Source: Kurthia populi (lineage in GTDB: Bacteria; Bacillota; Bacilli; Bacillales_A; Planococcaceae). From it: DNA of 36,617 bases. The notes beneath the pieces were generated by a model that ran no database searches, had not been told where the DNA came from, and worked only from the letters and a program-made list of their open reading frames with translations. Below, piece by piece: positions 16,696 to 24,666 of this stretch; position 1 is the first letter of the stretch, and each line of letters begins with the position of its first letter. The stretch covers positions 1 through 36,617 of the forward strand of contig NZ_JBHUOR010000127.1 of NCBI RefSeq assembly GCF_042686175.1, given 5' to 3'. Position numbers and translations under genes: made by a program.

Positions 16696-17157
16696 ATGCG
16701 TAAGTTAACTCAAACAATGATGTTATTACTAGTAGCTTCGCTATTTTTAGCTGCATGTAATAAAGCTGAAAAAGTAGAAGAAACTAATGATGCTAATGAG
16801 GCAAAGGCACAAATTAAAGTAGGCGAGATTGATGAAAAATACGATGCTGTAAAAGTAGATGGTTTCAAAATTCAATTGCTTTCAACAGAAGTGAAAGACG
16901 ATACGTTAACGTTACATTTAAAAGTTAAAAATACAACGGACAAAAAGAAACTCTTTGATGCCTTTGTATTAAATGTACAAAATTCAGAAGCAAAAAATTT
17001 AACATCTGCAGTTGAAAATAATATGGGTGAAACAATTAAAGCTGGTAAAGAAGTGGAAGGTACTGTTTCATTTACTGCTGCTGGTAAAGGACCATTCACA
17101 GTAGAATATGACGACTTAGAAAACGATAAAAAAGAATTATGGAAAATTGAGCGATAG
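16696..17157 (+). CDS. Lipoprotein with a DUF4352-like domain
   Basis: 153 residues. The signal peptide MRKLTQTMMLLLVASLFLAAC ends in lipobox LAAC, so it is probably a lipid-anchored surface protein. An Asn/Glu/Lys-rich linker leads to a small beta-sandwich: VDGFKIQLLSTEVKDDTLTL, HLKVKNTTDKKKLFDAFVLN, and TIKAGKEVEGTVSFTAAGKG followed by PFTVEYDD. This pattern resembles the DUF4352/TRF2-like group of secreted immunoglobulin-fold proteins. The function is unknown. A ribosome site (AAAGGGTGG) precedes the ATG. The stop overlaps the AGGAGG site of the TetR-like gene, so the two are cotranscribed. Confidence 0.75.
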   Translation: MRKLTQTMMLLLVASLFLAACNKAEKVEETNDANEAKAQIKVGEIDEKYDAVKVDGFKIQLLSTEVKDDTLTLHLKVKNTTDKKKLFDAFVLNVQNSEAKNLTSAVENNMGETIKAGKEVEGTVSFTAAGKGPFTVEYDDLENDKKELWKIER

Positions 17158-17168
17158 GAGGAATAACG

Positions 17169-17468
17169 ATGCCGACAAAAAGAGTAGAAGTAATTCATAT
17201 AAAAGAGTTAATAAACCATGCATTTAAAGAGCTGTTATTAGAAAAGGAATTTGATCGCATTACAGTAATGGATATTTCATCGAAAGCTCAAATTAATCGT
17301 GCAACATTTTATCTACACTTTAAAGATAAGCAAGAGCTCTATACGAATTATATGGAGTACTTCTTTTACCATGTCGACATCATCTTGCACAATATAATGT
17401 CACCTACTTATGTGAATAAGGGGTTAGATGAGAAGTGCATAATTAATGTACTTCTCTTTTTGTTGTAA
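17169..17468 (+). pseudogene. TetR-family regulator, C-terminally truncated
   Basis: The DNA-binding domain is clear: IKELINHAFKELLLEKEFDR, then ITVMDISSKAQINRATFYLH and FKDKQELYTNYMEYF. Only about 25 further family-like residues follow. The last codons are read through a terminator hairpin (17430-17461), so the ligand-binding C-terminal domain of roughly 90 residues is missing. A strong AGGAGG site gives good translation, so a short DNA-binding fragment might still be made, but without a normal dimer interface. It is probably the product of a deletion ending near 17,425. Confidence 0.6.
17430..17461 (+). terminator. Strong terminator inside the end of the truncated TetR frame
   Basis: GAGAAGTGCAT pairs with ATGTACTTCTC (one G-U pair) around AATTA and is followed by five T. 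It overlaps the last eleven codons of the truncated TetR frame. Confidence 0.8.
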
Positions 17469-17617
17469 AATAAAGTCTTTTATCCTAATAAAAGACTTAA
17501 TAAATAATTAAAAAGATAAAAAACGGTTCTTTATCACCGAATTATTAAGATGCATTACTGTTTTATTGCGATTCGAATAAGGTATTCTTGTACTATAGTA
17601 TTGAACGGAGGTGCCTC

Positions 17618-18991
17618 ATGGCAATACACTATGTAGAACAATCCTTACATAAATTGCAAAAATTATACCATCAGAAAGCTTATCATGAGGTAATTGATGA
17701 AGCAAAAAAATTATTAAAATCGTCAGCAATTAAACAAAATAGAAACCAACAATTTCACTGTTTGCTATTACTTGGCGAAAGTTATTCTTTTCAGGCGAAG
17801 TTTGCAGAAATGGTCCAAATTGTCGCGCAGCTTCAACCGATTTTTCCATGGATTAAAAATGTCGAACAGAGTCGCCGCTATTATATGCTGATGATGCACT
17901 GCTGGTCATTTTTCAAGCAATACGCAAAGGCAATCTATTATTTTGAAAAAGCAATTTCGTTGCAAAAGAGTGAGCTTTCTTCTTATACAAATCAGGTATA
18001 TTATACATTGGCGGCACTTCATATGCTCAACGGTCAATTTGAACAATCCTTAAAAGAAGTACAAATTATTCAACAACGACAAAATAAGCAAAAAAGAGGC
18101 TATTTTTTAATAGAATATGTTTATTTTTTAGAAGCTCGTCTGCGACTAGAACTAGGACAAATTTTAGAAGCACGCTTACTTTTTAATAGTTTAAATAAAT
18201 TCGTAATTACACAACATAGTCAGGTGATGAAAAATGATTATTTTTTATTGCAATTACGACTTTATCTTGCAGAAAATGCACATAAAAAGGCGATGCAGTT
18301 AGCGTTGGAAATGATTACATTTGAACAAACAGAAAATGATCTATTAATTCGTGAATATGTATATCCACTAGTAATTGAACATTATTTACAATATGAGGAT
18401 TATGAAAAAGTAGTTGAACTACAGCGCCAAGTGATTCAAAGCTATCAACACAATAATTTATTGCAGCAAATGAATGATAGGGAAATACTTCAGCAAAAAT
18501 ATGAATTACGAGAACAAATGAATGTGGATGATTTAACAGGGGCATATATGCGCTCATTTATGATAGATGTATTTCAGGAAATGTTTGCAGAAAACGAATG
18601 GTATCAGCTCTATATGTTTGATTTGGATGATTTTAAATTAATTAATGATCGTTACGGGCATCTTGTAGGCGATCAGGCGCTGATTCAAACGGTAGAAGCG
18701 GCCAAGCAATATTTCGAGAAGCAATCCGCAATTATTACGAGATTTGGCGGCGATGAATTTATTGTGATTGTCAAAAATGATTATGCAATTGAGACAAATG
18801 CGCAAGCATTTTGGGAGCATATGGCAAAGCAAACGATTAACGAAGGACGCATTCATTTACGCTATAGTATCGGTGCGGTGCTTATTGCGAATCGTCAGCC
18901 ACTTGATGTTGCAATTGAACTTGCAGACCAATTGCTTTATACCGTCAAGGAGACGGGAAAAGGCTATCTTAAATATAAAATAATTGATTAA
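17618..18991 (+). CDS. Diguanylate cyclase with an N-terminal TPR-like region (GGDEF)
   Basis: 457 residues, soluble. Residues 1-300 are all-helical with repeated paired helices (AKAIYYFEKAISLQKSE; VYYTLAALHMLNGQFEQSLK; LLFNSLNKF), suggesting a TPR-like sensory or partner-binding domain. Residues 300-457 form a GGDEF domain: DDLTGAYMRSFMIDVF, then LYMFDLDDFKLINDRYGHLV, the intact active-site loop RFGGDEF, and the C-terminal LADQLLYTVKETGKGYLKYK. It should therefore make cyclic di-GMP from GTP. No inhibitory RxxD site was seen in the usual place just before RFGGDEF. ATG at 17618 has a GGAGGTG site; an upstream in-frame ATG at 17588 lacks one. It is monocistronic. Confidence 0.88.
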   Translation: MAIHYVEQSLHKLQKLYHQKAYHEVIDEAKKLLKSSAIKQNRNQQFHCLLLLGESYSFQAKFAEMVQIVAQLQPIFPWIKNVEQSRRYYMLMMHCWSFFKQYAKAIYYFEKAISLQKSELSSYTNQVYYTLAALHMLNGQFEQSLKEVQIIQQRQNKQKRGYFLIEYVYFLEARLRLELGQILEARLLFNSLNKFVITQHSQVMKNDYFLLQLRLYLAENAHKKAMQLALEMITFEQTENDLLIREYVYPLVIEHYLQYEDYEKVVELQRQVIQSYQHNNLLQQMNDREILQQKYELREQMNVDDLTGAYMRSFMIDVFQEMFAENEWYQLYMFDLDDFKLINDRYGHLVGDQALIQTVEAAKQYFEKQSAIITRFGGDEFIVIVKNDYAIETNAQAFWEHMAKQTINEGRIHLRYSIGAVLIANRQPLDVAIELADQLLYTVKETGKGYLKYKIID

Positions 18992-19017
18992 AAGGATGCG
19001 TAGGCATGGATTTTTTC

Positions 19018-19070
19018 TTGACTTTCAAAATTGAAAAGCGTAAGATATATCGAGTAGACCAATCGTTATA
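19018..19070 (+). promoter_or_regulatory. SigA-type promoter and adjacent LmrA-like operator of the regulator gene
   Basis: TTGACT (19018-19023), a 17-base spacer and TAAGAT (19041-19046) form a good SigA promoter. Directly downstream, GTAGACCAATCGTTATA (19054-19070) resembles the TAGACC-type LmrA/QdoR box of B. subtilis and the two sites before the pump gene. The regulator probably represses itself by blocking transcription start. Confidence 0.6.
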
Positions 19071-19092
19071 ATTTTTTTAGGAGGACATTCTT

Positions 19093-19665
19093 ATGAAAAA
19101 TAATCCGACGCGTGATCACTTGCTAGATGTAGCAACGAAGCTATTTCATTCACAAGGCTATCATGCGACAGGGCTGAATCAGATTTTAAAAGAATCTGGC
19201 ACACCGAAAGGGTCCCTATATCATTATTTTCCAAATGGTAAGGATCAACTCGTGAAAGAGGTGGTACAGTCGTCATCCAATCGATTGGTTAAGGACATTC
19301 AAGCGCATTTAGATTCGGACCTAAATCCAGTCATTGCGATTCAACATTATTTAGATAAGATGAGTCAGCGCTTTGAAAATCTAGAAACACCGGATAAGTT
19401 AGACATGCCGCCCTTTTCACTGATTTCGTTAGAATCAGCATTTGCGAATGAAGAGATTCGACAAGTGTGTCAGGAAAATTACAATCAGGTAGAGCAGCTT
19501 TATTATAAGAAGATAGTCGCTTCAGGTGTCGCTCAGCCAGAGGCACACGCTCTTGCAGTATCGATTTGTGCTGCCATTGAAGGCGTATTAATGCTATCGA
19601 TTACGAAAAAATCAAATGAGCCCATTCATATGCTACGAAAAACAATTCCAGGTTTCTTCGCATAG
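19093..19665 (+). CDS. lmrA: TetR-family repressor, LmrA/YxaF type
   Basis: 190 residues. The DNA-binding domain (RDHLLDVATKLFHSQGYHAT, then GLNQILKESGTPKGSLYHYF and PNGKDQLVKEV) has the PNGKDxL variant typical of the LmrA/YxaF branch. The C-terminal domain (PFSLISLESAFANEEIR, AHALAVSICAAIEGVLML) matches that subgroup. B. subtilis LmrA represses itself and the lincomycin pump gene lmrB, and dissociates on binding ligands such as flavonoids. The same gene order here, with similar operators, supports that role; the inducer is unknown. ATG follows an AGGAGG site. A terminator overlaps its stop, so pump expression depends on readthrough or its own promoter. Confidence 0.8.
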   Translation: MKNNPTRDHLLDVATKLFHSQGYHATGLNQILKESGTPKGSLYHYFPNGKDQLVKEVVQSSSNRLVKDIQAHLDSDLNPVIAIQHYLDKMSQRFENLETPDKLDMPPFSLISLESAFANEEIRQVCQENYNQVEQLYYKKIVASGVAQPEAHALAVSICAAIEGVLMLSITKKSNEPIHMLRKTIPGFFA

Positions 19666-19685
19666 GAGCCTAGGAATTGTTTTTT
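19642..19685 (+). terminator. Terminator between repressor and pump genes
   Basis: ACAATTCCAGG and CCTAGGAATTGT pair with a bulge around a 16-base loop that contains the repressor stop codon, and T residues follow. It would partly separate regulator and pump transcripts. Confidence 0.6.
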
Positions 19686-19696
19686 GAATAAAAAAT

Positions 19697-19749
19697 ATAT
19701 AAACCGGTCTAATATTTTTTTGGAATTAAATTATATAGACTGGTCTAGT
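19697..19749 (+). promoter_or_regulatory. Two LmrA-like operators upstream of the pump gene
   Basis: ATATAAACCGGTCTAAT (19697-19713) and ATATAGACTGGTCTAGT (19733-19749) share the ATATARACYGGTCTA core. Their starts are 36 bases apart. The core closely matches the TAGACCRGTCTMTATA-type boxes of LmrA/QdoR regulators. The pair lies just before the pump ribosome site, consistent with cooperative repression. Confidence 0.7.
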
Positions 19750-19762
19750 AAAGGGAGTTAGT

Positions 19763-21160
19763 ATGACTACAGAACAACAAAAGAATCCCAAACCGATGAT
19801 TGCTTTATTAATGATTGCAACATTCGTCGGCTTATTTGGGGAAACAGCAATGAACATGGCTATGACCAATGTGATGACCGACTTTAATGTTAGCGCTGGA
19901 ACAGCACAATGGTTAACAACTGGTTATTTATTAGTATTAGGAATTTTAGTTCCGGTCTCAGCTTTAATTATTCAATGGATCTCAACACGAGGAATTATCA
20001 TCCTTGCATTTGTTTTCTCGATTGTTGGTTCAATTATTGGCGCAATCGCACCAAATTTTGAAATTTTATTACTTGCACGTGTTATCCAAGCAGTAGGTAC
20101 AGGTCTTGTTTTACCGCTTATGATTAATGTTATTTTAATTGTTGTCCCAATTACAAAACGTGGGGCAGCAATGGGTATCATGGGGATGGTTATTACATTA
20201 GCCCCAGCTATTGGACCAACATTAGCCGGCTTTATCGTCGATATTTCAAGCTGGCATTATATTTTCTGGGTAAGTGTGGTATTATATATCATTTTACTTG
20301 TTGTATTTATGTCGAAAGTATACAATGTTACAACATTAACAAAACCAAAAATTGATTTCCTATCTGTTATTCTTTCAACAGTAGCTTTTGGGGGTATTAT
20401 TTATGGCCTAAGCACATTTTCAGAAGGAACAACTGCTTCAACAGTTGGTTTAGTTTCAGGTATTGTAGCCTTACTATTATTCGTATGGCGTCAATTTGCA
20501 AGCGAGCAGCCAATGATTGATTTACATGTATTTAAATACCGTAATTTCACAATTGGCTCATTACTATTATTCATCTCATTCGCCTTAATTTTAGCGATGG
20601 CTATTTTAATGCCAATGTATTTAAAAGGCAGTTTATTATTAACAGCAACAAGCGCTGGCCTAGCAATGCTTGTAGGTAATATTTTAAATGCAGCATTAGC
20701 ACCAGTCGTTGGGAATACATTTGACCGCGTTGGTGCGAAAATTTATTTAACAATTGGCTTTTTATGCTTCGTTATTGCAACCGTTATGTTATATGTCTTC
20801 GTTAGTGCAACAACGCCATTATGGATTGTAATTGTGGCGTATATGATTTTCTTCATCGGTGCATCAACAATTATCATGCCAGCACAAACGAACTCATTAA
20901 ATGAATTACCAAAACAATTGTACACACATGGTTCAGCCGTACTGAACACATTCCAACAAATTGCGGGTGCTGCAGGTACAGCTATTGCCATTACATTGAT
21001 GACAACAGGTCAAGCATCCTATGCTACTGAACATCCAAAAGCGAGCATTGAAACATTAATTGCTGCAGGGACAGAGCATGCCTTCTTCTTCATTGTTATT
21101 TTAGCGATTATTGGGTTTGTATTATCATTATTCGTAACACGTCCAAAAATGAATCACTAA
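19763..21160 (+). CDS. lmrB: DHA2-family multidrug efflux MFS transporter (LmrB/EmrB type)
   Basis: 465 residues, about fourteen helices. The N-terminal half has TNVMTDFNVSAGTAQWLTTG, then YLLVLGILVPVSALII, the helix 4 motif LARVIQAVGTGLVLPLM, and motif C in helix 5 (MGMVITLAPAIGPTLAGFIV), which marks drug:proton antiporters. NTLAPVVG-like sequence (AALAPVVGNTFDRVGAK) marks the second half. The close LmrA-type regulator and operators make lincosamide or broad drug efflux likely, though specificity is inferred. The ribosome site AAGGGAG precedes ATG. A strong terminator follows. Confidence 0.88.
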   Translation: MTTEQQKNPKPMIALLMIATFVGLFGETAMNMAMTNVMTDFNVSAGTAQWLTTGYLLVLGILVPVSALIIQWISTRGIIILAFVFSIVGSIIGAIAPNFEILLLARVIQAVGTGLVLPLMINVILIVVPITKRGAAMGIMGMVITLAPAIGPTLAGFIVDISSWHYIFWVSVVLYIILLVVFMSKVYNVTTLTKPKIDFLSVILSTVAFGGIIYGLSTFSEGTTASTVGLVSGIVALLLFVWRQFASEQPMIDLHVFKYRNFTIGSLLLFISFALILAMAILMPMYLKGSLLLTATSAGLAMLVGNILNAALAPVVGNTFDRVGAKIYLTIGFLCFVIATVMLYVFVSATTPLWIVIVAYMIFFIGASTIIMPAQTNSLNELPKQLYTHGSAVLNTFQQIAGAAGTAIAITLMTTGQASYATEHPKASIETLIAAGTEHAFFFIVILAIIGFVLSLFVTRPKMNH

Positions 21161-21167
21161 TATTTTT

Positions 21168-21198
21168 AAAAGACTAGGAGGAATCCTAGTCTTTTTTT
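21168..21198 (+). terminator. Terminator of the efflux pump gene
   Basis: AAAAGACTAGGA pairs perfectly with TCCTAGTCTTTT around GGAA, and further T residues follow. Confidence 0.9.
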
Positions 21199-21204
21199 GT
21201 GCAT

Positions 21205-21237
21205 AAAAAAGGAACCGCGAAGGCGATTCCTTTTTGC
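21205..21237 (-). terminator. Terminator of the minus-strand MFS fragment
   Basis: On the minus strand GGAATCGC and GCGGTTCC pair with one G-U pair around a short CTTC loop and are followed by a T6 run. It lies directly after the stop of the MFS fragment. Confidence 0.75.
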
Positions 21238-21238
21238 T

Positions 21239-21716
21239 TTAAGCCTCTATTTTGTTCTTTTGTCGTACAAAAAGTAATAGATATAGGACTAGCATAACAA
21301 TCATCAACACAGCAGAAAGGACATAAATAGCGCTGTAATCCACAGATACGGCAACGATGCCCAGAACATAAGAACCGATGGCGATTCCGGCATCAAATAA
21401 TGTGAAGTAGGTTGCGGTAGCGTAGCCTGTTCGCTGCGGAGAGGTTGCTTGAATACAAAGTGATTGGAAGCTTGTCGTCAGTGTACCGTATCCAACACCG
21501 ATGAAGGCAGCTGATGTTAGTAATAAAGCCGCATTCTCAGCATTACCTAATAAAAATAGGCCAATTACAAAGAAGATGAATGATGGAATAATGACATATT
21601 TTGCGCCATATGTGTCATAAATATGGCCTGTTACTGGACGTACGCCAATCATTGCAACAGCAAGTACAGCATAGAAGTAACTTGCTGCATCTAACAAGCC
21701 TTTTTGTGCGGAATAA
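21239..21716 (-). pseudogene. MFS transporter, C-terminal fragment
   Basis: The frame encodes the last five or six helices of an MFS permease: SAQKGLLDAASYFYAVLAVA, MIGVRPVTGHIYDTYGAKYV (the mirrored loop motif), GVGYGTLTTSFQSLCIQATS and RTGYATATYFTLFDAGIAIG. Homology can be followed upstream to about 21,716 (PLYSAQKG), where an in-frame stop appears and the plus strand begins to read as a chemotaxis receptor. Intact relatives have about 390-400 residues, so about 230 N-terminal residues are missing. The apparent TTG start at 21697 has no ribosome site. It is a deletion remnant. Confidence 0.75.
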
Positions 21717-21721
21717 AGAGG

Positions 21722-21943
21722 GGACTAAATCAACAAATGCTGCCACAATAGTCGGGGTTGTACTAGTAATTATTTTAATTGCAGTTATTGTAGGAATTAT
21801 TTTTTATATGCGTAGATCAATTGTTCGACCAATTGAATTATTAAATCAATCGATTCAGCAAGTAGCAGCTGGTGATTTAAGTACAGAAGATGTTGCAGTT
21901 CGTTCGAAAGATGAAATCGGTACACTGTCGACTGCATTCAATG
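21722..21943 (+). pseudogene. Chemotaxis receptor fragment: second helix and HAMP
   Basis: In frame from the joint: TKSTNAATIVGVVLVIILIA, then VIVGIIFYMRRSIVRPIELL, then NQSIQQVAAGDLSTEDVAVR and SKDEIGTLSTAFNA. This is the second transmembrane helix and a HAMP domain of a methyl-accepting chemotaxis protein. The N-terminal helix and extracellular sensor domain are absent, cut off at the joint with the MFS fragment. The signalling domain continues in another frame from about 21,944. No start codon or ribosome site is present. Confidence 0.75.
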
Positions 21944-22688
21944 CGCAGTGGGGATTCAACGAATTGCAGAAGCAACGCAAAATCTACAAGAAGTAGCGAT
22001 TGATTCTGTCACACTGTCTGATTCTGGTCGTCAAGCACTTGAGGATATTACACGTAAGATGATGGAGATTTCGACGAGCTCTGTAGAGACAACAGGCCAA
22101 ATTCAAGCATTATCAAAACAATCTGAGGAAATTACATTGATTGTCAAAGCGATTAGGCAAATTACGGATCAAACGAATCTTTTAGCACTCAATGCAGCAA
22201 TTGAAGCGGCGCGCGCAGGAGAAGCGGGCCAAGGGTTTGCAGTTGTAGCAGATGAAGTGCGCAGTTTAGCAGAGCAATCCAATAAATCGGCAAGTGAAAT
22301 TCAATTATTGATTGAAAATGTTCAAAAAGCGACAACAACTGTCGAAAATAAAATTATACAAAATAATGTGTCGATTCAAGAGGGTGTTGACACAATTACA
22401 AAAGCAAGTGAAGTATTTGGTAATATTTCACAATCTGTTAATAAAATGCAAGGTGAAATTACGGAAGTGTCTGCCATTACAGAGCAGTTATCTGCCTCTG
22501 CACAAGAAGTATCGGCTTCAGTAACAGATATTGCCCGTTCCATTGAGGTCGAATCACAGCAATTAGGTGAAGTTTCAACATCATTGAACGACATTACAGC
22601 GGTTATTTCAAGTCTATCTGGCACATCTGAAAGCTTACAGGATCGTGCAAATACACAGGAAAATTTATCTGGGCGCTTTACTGTTTAA
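21944..22688 (+). pseudogene. Chemotaxis receptor fragment: cytoplasmic signalling domain
   Basis: AVGIQRIAEATQNLQEVAID starts the helical bundle. The highly conserved hairpin tip is intact (QITDQTNLLALNAAIEAARA, then GEAGQGFAVVADEVRSLAEQ), which binds CheA and CheW. The descending helix has the normal heptad pattern to SGRFTV at the C-terminus. Compared with intact receptors, the stretch between HAMP and this point (the first part of the methylation helix) is missing, and the two parts are in different frames. No ribosome site precedes it. Confidence 0.8.
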
Positions 22689-22714
22689 TAAATATAGCTT
22701 GTTAGTCTATATAT

Positions 22715-22752
22715 TAAAAAGAACTACATTTAAAAAATGTGGTTCTTTTTTG
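22715..22752 (+). terminator. Terminator after the chemotaxis receptor
   Basis: AGAACTACATTT pairs with AAATGTGGTTCT (one G-U pair) around a few A residues, followed by a T-run. Confidence 0.88.
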
Positions 22753-22822
22753 TTATGATTTAAAAAAATGTGAGAATATTTCTAAAACGCATTCGTTATC
22801 ATATATAACAGGGAGGTGCAAA

Positions 22823-23386
22823 ATGACAAAATCAATCGAACAGCAGATTAAACTATTAAAAAAGAAAAAAGAACATGCACTCGAAGCGATTATTGATGTG
22901 TATATGCCATATGTAAAAGCAATTGCCTTACGCATTTTATCTAATACAGCTACTGTCGATGAATGTGTGAATGATATTTTTTTAGCAGTCTGGCAGAAAA
23001 GTGCACAGTTTGAAGGAAATGAAGTAGACTTTAAGCGCTGGATAGGGGTTATGACAAAATATAAAGCTATTGATTTATATCGTCAGCAAAAACGCCGAGG
23101 AGAGTATGAGTTTAAGCAAGAGGATATGTCGTATTTTTCTGTGGATTCTGAACCCCAACAGTTGTATTTACAGAAAGAAGAACGCCAAGAAATGCTAATA
23201 AAATTAAGTCAATTACCTAATGTAGACAGGGACATTTTCATTATGAAATATTATTTAGAAATGAATAATAGTGAAATAGCAGAAGCACTGGAATTAACAA
23301 AAGCTGCTGTAGACAACAGGCTGTATCGAGGGAAAAAGAAGCTTGCTACGCAGCAGGATAGGGGGAGAGCATTGTATGAAGGATGA
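22823..23386 (+). CDS. ECF-type RNA polymerase sigma factor
   Basis: 187 residues. Region 2 is seen in MPYVKAIALRILSNTATVDE, then CVNDIFLAVWQKSAQFEGN and FKRWIGVMTKYKAIDLYRQQ. Region 4 is LPNVDRDIFIMKYYLEMNNS followed by EIAEALELTKAAVDNRLYRG, a helix-turn-helix for the -35 element. ATG at 22823 follows GGGAGGTG; upstream in-frame ATGs lack a site. The downstream gene overlaps it and encodes a membrane DUF4179 protein, the usual anti-sigma partner. Signals and regulon are unknown. It may drive its own operon, but I could not define its promoter with confidence. Confidence 0.9.
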   Translation: MTKSIEQQIKLLKKKKEHALEAIIDVYMPYVKAIALRILSNTATVDECVNDIFLAVWQKSAQFEGNEVDFKRWIGVMTKYKAIDLYRQQKRRGEYEFKQEDMSYFSVDSEPQQLYLQKEERQEMLIKLSQLPNVDRDIFIMKYYLEMNNSEIAEALELTKAAVDNRLYRGKKKLATQQDRGRALYEG

Positions 23387-24632
23387 GAAACGAAAATTTC
23401 ATATAGATATTGATGATGTCACAGAAGTAGAAGTGACAAAGCGTGAAAAAGAACGTGTATTAACACATGTTTTAGGTGGAAAACAACGCAAGAGATCATT
23501 TGTGATGCCCGTAATTATCACTCTTGCGGCTCTGTTGATTTTAGGCTTGAGTTCGATTCGTTTATCACCAACATTTGCGGCGACAGTAGCTAAAATCTCA
23601 TTATTTGAACCTCTTGTTACAGCGATGATGGATGACAAAGGACTTGAAGATATCGCAAAGTATCACTATATGGAAGAAGTAAATGCAGAGGCAACCAAAA
23701 ATGGTTACACTGTAAAAATTACTAATATGATTGCCGATGAAACTGGATTTATTATGTATTATGAAGTAAATGGTGTCAAAAAAGATGGCGAAGTAATGGT
23801 AGAACATTTCAAAAAAGATGGTAAGGAAGTAGAAGGCTCAATGTGGAGTGAAATTGTAAATGATAAAAAACAGCAGTATGAGTTTGTATTAAATCTTCCT
23901 CTAACAGAACAAGTACAGTGGAATAAAGTGGTACTAGAGGCAGATTTTAAAGTGAATGATACACTAATTAAAGTGCCATTTAAACTGAAAAACGACATCG
24001 CAAAAACAATCATCTATCCACTAGATAAAATAGTTACCATTGATGGTCAGAAAATAGCTATAAAAGAATTACGTGTGTCACCTCTACGCGCAGTTGTTGT
24101 GACAAAGGCAGCCTCTACAAATACAAAAAAAATCTTAAACATTGATTCGATTCATTTGAAGGACGAACATAATGAAGTTTGGGGCGGGATACAAAATGGC
24201 CTATCACGTCAGCAAGATATTAAAACCGGCGAAACAGCATATGTGCTACAAAGCAATTATTTCCGTAATCCTAAGGAACTTAATCTTCAAATGGGACATG
24301 TACAAGCGATTCCAAAAGATGATACTGTTATTGTTGTAGATTTCTCTGCAGAGAAGGTCCTTAAACAGCCTGCATACGTAAAAGAGAAATTCAAAGTTTA
24401 TAAAAATGGAACAATTCATTATAAAGGAAAAAACTCCTCAATCTTTAGTGCAGACGCAAGTACTTTATCTGGTAAGACTGTTGATTTTCATTCTAGTTCA
24501 ATAAATCATATGAATAAAAAAATTATTGTGAAAACAAAATATAACGTCCAAAAGATTAAAGAACCTGTGCAAATTGAAATTGAACAGTATCAACATTATT
24601 TACAAGGATCAACAACCATTCGAATCTATTAA
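23376..24632 (+). CDS. DUF4179 membrane anti-sigma factor candidate
   Basis: 418 residues, single-pass. Residues 1-45 are cytoplasmic and charged (MKDEKRKFHIDIDDVTEVEV, TKREKERVLTHVLG) and probably hold the sigma factor. One helix follows (SFVMPVIITLAALLILGLSS), then a large extracellular part with the DUF4179 pattern (LFEPLVTAMMDDKGLEDIA, ITNMIADETGFIMYYEVNG) and beta-rich C-terminal domains. The start is the ATG at 23376, overlapping the sigma gene by 11 bases, with GGGGGAG upstream. The pair probably forms an envelope-stress switch in which the external domain senses a signal. The role is inferred from family and context. Confidence 0.82.
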   Translation: MKDEKRKFHIDIDDVTEVEVTKREKERVLTHVLGGKQRKRSFVMPVIITLAALLILGLSSIRLSPTFAATVAKISLFEPLVTAMMDDKGLEDIAKYHYMEEVNAEATKNGYTVKITNMIADETGFIMYYEVNGVKKDGEVMVEHFKKDGKEVEGSMWSEIVNDKKQQYEFVLNLPLTEQVQWNKVVLEADFKVNDTLIKVPFKLKNDIAKTIIYPLDKIVTIDGQKIAIKELRVSPLRAVVVTKAASTNTKKILNIDSIHLKDEHNEVWGGIQNGLSRQQDIKTGETAYVLQSNYFRNPKELNLQMGHVQAIPKDDTVIVVDFSAEKVLKQPAYVKEKFKVYKNGTIHYKGKNSSIFSADASTLSGKTVDFHSSSINHMNKKIIVKTKYNVQKIKEPVQIEIEQYQHYLQGSTTIRIY

Positions 24633-24666
24633 AAAGTAGCACCCAACAAAGGGGGCTACTTTTTTT
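24631..24666. terminator. Bidirectional terminator between anti-sigma and reductase genes
   Basis: AAAAAGTAGCACCC pairs with GGGGGCTACTTTTT through one mismatch around AACAAA. T-runs in both directions serve both convergent genes, and the last codons of the reductase gene lie in the stem. Confidence 0.8.

Noticed and set aside
17470..17617. Possible promoter of the GGDEF gene (TTGCGA with TACTAT)
   Set aside because: The spacing is about 19 bases and the -35 is poor, so I did not list it as a feature.
22739..22822. Longer N-terminus for the first ECF sigma factor
   Set aside because: It would translate the preceding terminator tail and promoter region; ATG at 22823 has the strong ribosome site.
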